Under the pieces are notes generated by a model that did no database searches, was not told the DNA's origin, and saw only the letters and a program-made list of their open reading frames with translations. Made by a program: the position numbers and the translations under genes. This document shows, one piece after another, positions 60,440 to 64,000 of a stretch of DNA of 64,000 nucleotides. The stretch's first letter is position 1; each line of letters begins with the position of its first letter. The stretch comes from Akkermansia muciniphila (GTDB lineage Bacteria; Verrucomicrobiota; Verrucomicrobiia; Limisphaerales; UBA9464), in NCBI GenBank assembly GCA_945898055.1, contig CAMDGV010000007.1:37761-101760 (forward strand). Reading direction: 5' to 3'.

Positions 60440-60670
60440 ATGAAAACCTGAAGACCTGACTCCATTTTCTCACGGACGCTAGCCGAGAGGCTGCCGAAGT
60501 ATCGCGCGGCGAAGGTGTCCATCGAGGTTCAACTGTTCGCGAAAGGCGGACATTCTTTAAACATGGGTAACCGTTCCAAGCTCGTGACGGTCAAAGGCTG
60601 GACGAACCAACGGGCCGACTGGCTGGCGGATAATGTTCTGGTCACCGAGCCGGTCGCTAACAGCAAATAA
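60440..60670 (+). pseudogene. C-terminal fragment of an alpha/beta-hydrolase, copy 2
   Basis: Same remnant as at 57714, reading RLPKYRAAKVSIEVQLFAKG and GHSLNMGNRSKLVTVKG, ending in a TAA at 60670. Here a stop follows three codons after the corresponding ATG, so it cannot be translated from that start. Confidence 0.7.
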
Positions 60671-60685
60671 CGTCTGCCATCAGCT

Positions 60686-61177
60686 ATGCGAAATCATTTC
60701 AATCACCTGGTGGTTGCTGCGTTGTTGATGGCCGCCTCCGCCGCGTCCTCGCAGGAAACCAAGCCTGCTGCGCCCGCGATGCCCAAGCTCACGCAGGAGG
60801 AACTGGAGGCGAAGTTCAAGGCGACCCTGACGAAGGCGACGATGAGCGGGCGCTGGTGCGGCATCAAGGATGGCAAGCTCACCCCGGCGAAGGAGGACAA
60901 ATACACGATCGTGAGCGTGAATAAGCTGGGCGGCGAGGCGTGGATCATCCAGTCGCGCCTCCAGTATGGAGACAAGGATTTCACCGTGCCGATTCCCGTG
61001 CTGGTCAAGTGGGCCGGGGACACGCCGGTGATCACGGTCGATGGCATGGCGATGCCGGGCGGCAAGATGGCGTATTCGGCGCGCGTGATCGTTTACGACA
61101 GGACGTACTCGGGCAACTGGTCGGGTGGCGATCACGCTGGCTTGATGAACGGTGTGATCACGAACGAGAAGGAGTGA
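60686..61177 (+). CDS. small secreted protein of unknown function
   Basis: 163 aa with a signal peptide (MRNHFNHLVVAALLMAASAA). The mature part is beta-rich: MSGRWCGIKDGKLTPAKEDK, YTIVSVNKLGGEAWIIQSRLQYG, then a C-terminal YSGNWSGGDHAGLMNGVI. No known domain. It precedes the PQQ-propeller gene by 60 bases on the same strand, the two probably forming an exported pair, and a truncated copy lies 2.7 kb upstream. Confidence 0.8.
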   Translation: MRNHFNHLVVAALLMAASAASSQETKPAAPAMPKLTQEELEAKFKATLTKATMSGRWCGIKDGKLTPAKEDKYTIVSVNKLGGEAWIIQSRLQYGDKDFTVPIPVLVKWAGDTPVITVDGMAMPGGKMAYSARVIVYDRTYSGNWSGGDHAGLMNGVITNEKE

Positions 61178-61237
61178 TCCCCAAGCCCCAAGACTTTCTA
61201 AAGCGACAGAGATATCCAGCAACCAACACGCACTAAC

Positions 61238-62770
61238 ATGAAGAACAACCACATTCCCCGCTCTTTTCGAACGGAATCAATGCATCGCGCCACGCACCTT
61301 CGTCTTCCTCGCCTCGCTCCCATTGGGCTGGGAATGTTGACGGGCATGCTCCTGGCGTCCGCCTCTGCTGCGTTGGGCGCGGCAACCGATGACGGAGCGA
61401 ACTGGCCGCAGTGGCGCGGGCCGCTCGCCAACGGTGTAGCGCCGCAGGGCAATCCGCCGAGCAAATGGAGCGAGACAGAGAACGTGAAGTGGAAGGTAAA
61501 GCTGCCCGGCGCTGGTGCTGGCACGCCGATCATCTGGGGCAATCAGGTGTTCATCCAAGTCGCCATTGCGACGGGCAAGAAGGTGGAGTCGGCCGCCGAG
61601 AAGAAGTCCGCCGCGCTCGATTCTCCAAACGTCTTTGGACAGGCGCAGACTCCGGCCGCTCCCGCTGGTGCCGCGCCGCCGGAAGGCGAACGTCGTCGTC
61701 GTCCCAGTGGCGGACCCGGCGGTGGTGGCGGTGGTGGCGGTGGTGGCGGTGGACGAAGTGAGAAGCCGACGGAGATTCAGCAGTTCGCACTGCTCTCCAT
61801 TGACCGCGCGACCGGCCAGACGCAGTGGCAGAAAATTGTCCGCGAGGAAGTCCCGCACGAAGGTCATCACCGAGACCACGGCTTCGCGTCCCATTCGCCA
61901 GTCACTGACGGGCAGCATGTCTATTCGTGGTTCGGCTCGCGCGGGCTGCATTGCTACGACCTAAAAGGCGAGCTGAAGTGGGAGAAGATCTTCGGCCAGC
62001 AGCGCACCGCCGCCGGCTTTGGCGAAGGCAATTCCCCCGCGCTTCACGGCAACACGCTCGTCGTGAACTGGGACCATGAAGGCGAGGACTTCATCGCCGC
62101 ATTCGACAAGACCACCGGCAAGGAGCTGTGGCGCAATCCGCGTGACGAGAAGACCACCTGGACCACGCCATTGATCATCCAGCACGAGGGCAAGTCACAG
62201 GTCATCGTCAGCGCCAGTCAGCGGATACGCAGCTACGATCTCGCGACCGGCAAACAGCTCTGGGAATGTGGCGGTATGACGGCAAACGTCATTCCCACGC
62301 CGGTGAGCGACTTCGGGATGCTCTATGCCATCAGCGGTTTTCGCGGCAATTCGCTCCTCGCCATCAAGCTCGGCAAGACGGGCGATCTCACCGACACCGC
62401 CGCCATCGCCTGGGCGCACGGCAAGAGCACGCCGTATGTCCCGTCGCCGCTGCTCTACGGCGAGAACCTCTTTTTCCTCGCGGGCAACAACGCCATACTC
62501 TCCTGCCTCGAGGCGAAATCCGGCAAGCCGCTCATCAGCGAGCAGCGGTTGGAAGGCCCGTCAGGATTCTACGCCTCGCCCGTTGGCGCGGGCGGACGCG
62601 TCTATCTCGCGGGCCGAAATGGCACGAGCCTCGTCCTAAAGAACTCCGGCCAGTTCGAGATCCTCGCCACCAACAAGCTCGACGAGAAATTCGACGCCTC
62701 CCCTGCCGTCGTCGGCAACGAGCTGTATCTGCGCGGCCACGAATATCTCTACTGCCTAGCTGAGAAGTAA
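61238..62770 (+). CDS. secreted PQQ-binding-like beta-propeller protein
   Basis: 510 aa. Long signal sequence (LAPIGLGMLTGMLLASASAA), then NWPQWRGPLANGVAPQGNPP and a full set of propeller blades (TGQTQWQKIVREEVPHEGHH, TGKELWRNPRDEKTTWTTP, TGKQLWECGGMTANVIPTP). A loop between the first and second blades carries a run of about a dozen glycines after GERRRRPSGGPGG. It is a close relative of the protein cut by the left edge of the window, which lacks the polyglycine loop. Role unknown; the partner upstream is the small secreted protein. Confidence 0.9.
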   Translation: MKNNHIPRSFRTESMHRATHLRLPRLAPIGLGMLTGMLLASASAALGAATDDGANWPQWRGPLANGVAPQGNPPSKWSETENVKWKVKLPGAGAGTPIIWGNQVFIQVAIATGKKVESAAEKKSAALDSPNVFGQAQTPAAPAGAAPPEGERRRRPSGGPGGGGGGGGGGGGRSEKPTEIQQFALLSIDRATGQTQWQKIVREEVPHEGHHRDHGFASHSPVTDGQHVYSWFGSRGLHCYDLKGELKWEKIFGQQRTAAGFGEGNSPALHGNTLVVNWDHEGEDFIAAFDKTTGKELWRNPRDEKTTWTTPLIIQHEGKSQVIVSASQRIRSYDLATGKQLWECGGMTANVIPTPVSDFGMLYAISGFRGNSLLAIKLGKTGDLTDTAAIAWAHGKSTPYVPSPLLYGENLFFLAGNNAILSCLEAKSGKPLISEQRLEGPSGFYASPVGAGGRVYLAGRNGTSLVLKNSGQFEILATNKLDEKFDASPAVVGNELYLRGHEYLYCLAEK

Positions 62771-62849
62771 ACGACGGCTCTAACTTTGTTTCTAACAGTC
62801 GGAGCGATTGCTCACGCCAAGAGCGCGAAGGACGCAAAGTGCGAAGAAG

Positions 62850-62996
62850 AAATTGGGTGGTGGGTGAGTTGCCCAGCTTGGCGCGTTCCTTGGCGATTTT
62901 GGCCCGGTGACTTTCGCCGCTGCAGTCTAGGACGATGGCGTGCTGGACCAGCCTGTCGATGGCCGCCATGGGGGTCATCGGATCCTTGAAGATATC
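62850..62996 (-). pseudogene. IstB (IS21 helper ATPase) C-terminal remnant
   Basis: On the minus strand the frame reads DIFKDPMTPMAAIDRLVQHA then IVLDCSGESHRAKIAKERAK, the conserved end of IstB proteins (AAIDRLVHHA..IL..SGxSYR). The N-terminal ATPase core is missing, and the junction coincides with the GATAGGAAATTGC motif at 62997. Confidence 0.72.
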
Positions 62997-63019
62997 GATA
63001 GGAAATTGCTTTTTTAGCC
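62997..63019 (+). repeat. GATAGGAAATTGC motif, copy C
   Basis: GATAGGAAATTGCTTTTTTA plus GCC, followed by sequence (gtctgcgtcgtctgggcggt) shared with copies A and B for about 30 bases more. Abuts the truncated istB. Confidence 0.9.
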
Positions 63020-63105
63020 AATACGTCAGCCGTCTGCGTCGTCTGGGCGGTCCAGCCGTGGGTTTGAATCGGTTGAAGGGCTGGTGCTCAACGGGCGCAA
63101 AAACT

Positions 63106-63122
63106 GATAGGAATTTGCTTTT
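63106..63122 (+). repeat. GATAGGAAATTGC motif, copy D (diverged)
   Basis: GATAGGAATTTGCTTTT differs by one base from the other copies and leads directly into a transposase remnant at 63125. Confidence 0.8.
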
Positions 63123-63124
63123 CC

Positions 63125-63363
63125 GATTCGGCGCGGCGGGGTCTGGGCGAGGAGACGTTTCGGGAGGAGTTGAAGCGGGGGCGGTGGCAGGAAGCTGAGC
63201 TCAAATCTCGACCCAAGGGGATTCAGTGAAGGTGGCTTTGGCGGCGCGCTGGCGGGCAGAGACGACGATGACGGTGGGGTGGATCGCCGAGCGTTTGGCG
63301 ATGGGCCCGCGCGGTTATCTGAACCCTCTCTTGTCTCGCCAGAGGAAGCTGGGCGGGGAGTAG
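63125..63363 (+). pseudogene. REP-associated tyrosine transposase C-terminal remnant, frameshifted
   Basis: Two frames join to read RRGLGEETFREELKRGRWQE, then VKVALAARWRAETTMTVGWI and AERLAMGPRGYLNPLL. ETTMTVxWIAERLxMG is typical of the C-terminus of Y1-transposase (RAYT) proteins in PVC genomes. The frames meet at a GGGG run (63217-63220) where one G appears to be lost. The catalytic tyrosine/HUH part is not present. Confidence 0.65.
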
Positions 63364-63725
63364 CCAATATCAATAACTGACCCCTTTATTGGACCTGCCG
63401 CCGGCCTCACTGCCTTGCTCCGGTTGACCGTGCTGGTGAAAAATGACGATTATTCTCACCTTTGGAACTGAGCTTTGCCAACAACATCGGGAGGCACCGG
63501 CAACGAACTGTAAGCCCACTTTTCTCTGTACGTTTCATCGAAGCAAGGCCATGGGTAGGAGTATCAATGGTGGCTTTCGAAGATGAGGGTCATCTAAGAA
63601 TTATTACAATGAGTGATTCAGAGGCAGAGGCAGCACAGGTTAACTATCCAGAGATCTTCGGCTTTGGGCGGTATCAAGGGCGATCATGGAGGGATGCAGT
63701 TGTGGAGGATAATTGTCGTTGAACA
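63364..63725. other. gap between transposase relic and FGE-like gene
   Basis: 362 bases. A short frame at about 63570-63722 (VAFEDEGHLRIITMSDSEAE) has some protein-like composition but is too short and isolated to call. Confidence 0.4.
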
Positions 63726-64000
63726 GTGGACGGCTATGTGTGGATCAAACCCGGAACTTTTATGATGGGGAGTCCGACTTCTGAGGCTGATCGTCGGGAT
63801 GACGAAGTGCAACATAGCGTGACCTTGAGTCGAGGATATTGGATGAGTGATCACGAGACGACGCAGGCGGAGTACGAGAGTGTGATGGGGAGTAATCCGA
63901 GTGGCTTTAAGGGTTCGTCGTTGCCGGTGGAACAGGTGAGTTGGGATGATGCCGTTTCGTATTGTGCGAGGTTGACCGTGAGGGAGTTAGCCGCTGGACG
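63726..64000 (+). CDS. FGE-like (SUMF1) protein, partial
   Basis: Open frame from a GTG at 63726, after an in-frame TGA, to the window edge. It reads GYVWIKPGTFMMGSPTSEAD, then SRGYWMSDHETTQAEYESVM and VEQVSWDDAVSYCARL, the standard start of a formylglycine-generating-enzyme-like domain. No signal peptide or upstream domain is visible, so the 5' end may be missing or the gene disrupted. Similar in domain to the C-terminal part of the protein at 14038-15792. Confidence 0.8.
   Translation, partial: MDGYVWIKPGTFMMGSPTSEADRRDDEVQHSVTLSRGYWMSDHETTQAEYESVMGSNPSGFKGSSLPVEQVSWDDAVSYCARLTVRELAAG

Larger units (their letters stand above)
60364..60843. repeat. 480-bp duplicated segment, copy 2
   Basis: Ungapped match to 57638-58117. 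This copy is continuous with the intact small secreted-protein gene, so it keeps the original right-hand context. Confidence 0.93.

Noticed and set aside
63462..63722. 86-aa frame before the partial FGE-like gene
   Set aside because: TTG start, no domain recognised; some BrnT-like hint (LRIIT) but not enough to call a toxin.

Overview
The window looks like a chromosomal piece of a member of the Verrucomicrobiota (PVC group). The basis is gene content: planctomycete-type cytochrome c domains fused to a formylglycine-generating-enzyme-like domain, a prepilin-type secreted protein with an H-X9-DG-like end, an exosortase fused to an EpsI domain, a Bat (VWA/TPR) operon, secreted PQQ-propeller proteins and a secreted sialidase. 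This is inference from gene families; no 16S rRNA gene is present to confirm it.

Layout. 1-5 kb: a PQQ-propeller protein cut by the left edge, an FAH-family sugar-acid enzyme, a small membrane protein next to a ChrA transporter, and an IS66 relic that keeps both inverted ends. 5-18 kb: a TPR protein beside an exosortase, a sensor kinase/response regulator pair, ruvC, a MoaB/Mog protein, secreted hydrolase and rhodanese proteins, tRNA-Tyr, the cytochrome/FGE fusion, a prepilin-like protein, ruvA, a DUF374 acyltransferase and peptide deformylase. 19-32 kb: one long ribosomal-protein array on the plus strand, rplB-rpsS-rplV-rpsC-rplP-rpmC-rpsQ-rplN-rplX-rplE-rpsN-rpsH-rplF-rplR-rpsE-rplO-secY-map-rpmJ-rpsM-rpsK-rpsD-rpoA-rplQ, closed by a strong intrinsic terminator. 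It lacks rpsJ-rplC-rplD-rplW at its head and rpmD, adk and infA inside. 32-40 kb: an overlapping Bat aerotolerance-type operon (DUF58, DUF4381-like, BatA, BatB-BatC fusion, BatD, BatE) and an S41-like protein. 40-57.5 kb: hisD with a promoter that would give a leaderless mRNA, tRNA-Leu(CAA) with tandem 13-bp repeats in its trailer, rapA, a SIS-domain isomerase, a cyclophilin, rfbA, a glycosyltransferase, glgB, a large secreted hydrolase, ribBA, and a sialidase/MFS pair.

57.6-64 kb is the accessory part. It holds relics of at least three insertion-sequence families (IS5-like, IS21 istB, a REP-associated IS200-like transposase), an ungapped 480-bp direct duplication, and a roughly 20-bp motif (core GATAGGAAATTGCTTTT) present five times. 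Two opposed copies of that motif frame a 1.3-kb unit containing one AAA ATPase gene, whose start is preceded by a perfect 17-bp inverted repeat. This ATPase unit, and a visibly more GC-rich stretch from about 59.1 to 62.8 kb, are the best candidates for an undescribed mobile or regulatory system here.

Many genes overlap by ATGA-type junctions (sensor kinase/regulator, ruvA/DUF374, the Bat genes, rfbA/glycosyltransferase), and clear Shine-Dalgarno sequences are scarce, so several starts were chosen by family length and first ATG rather than by ribosome-binding site.
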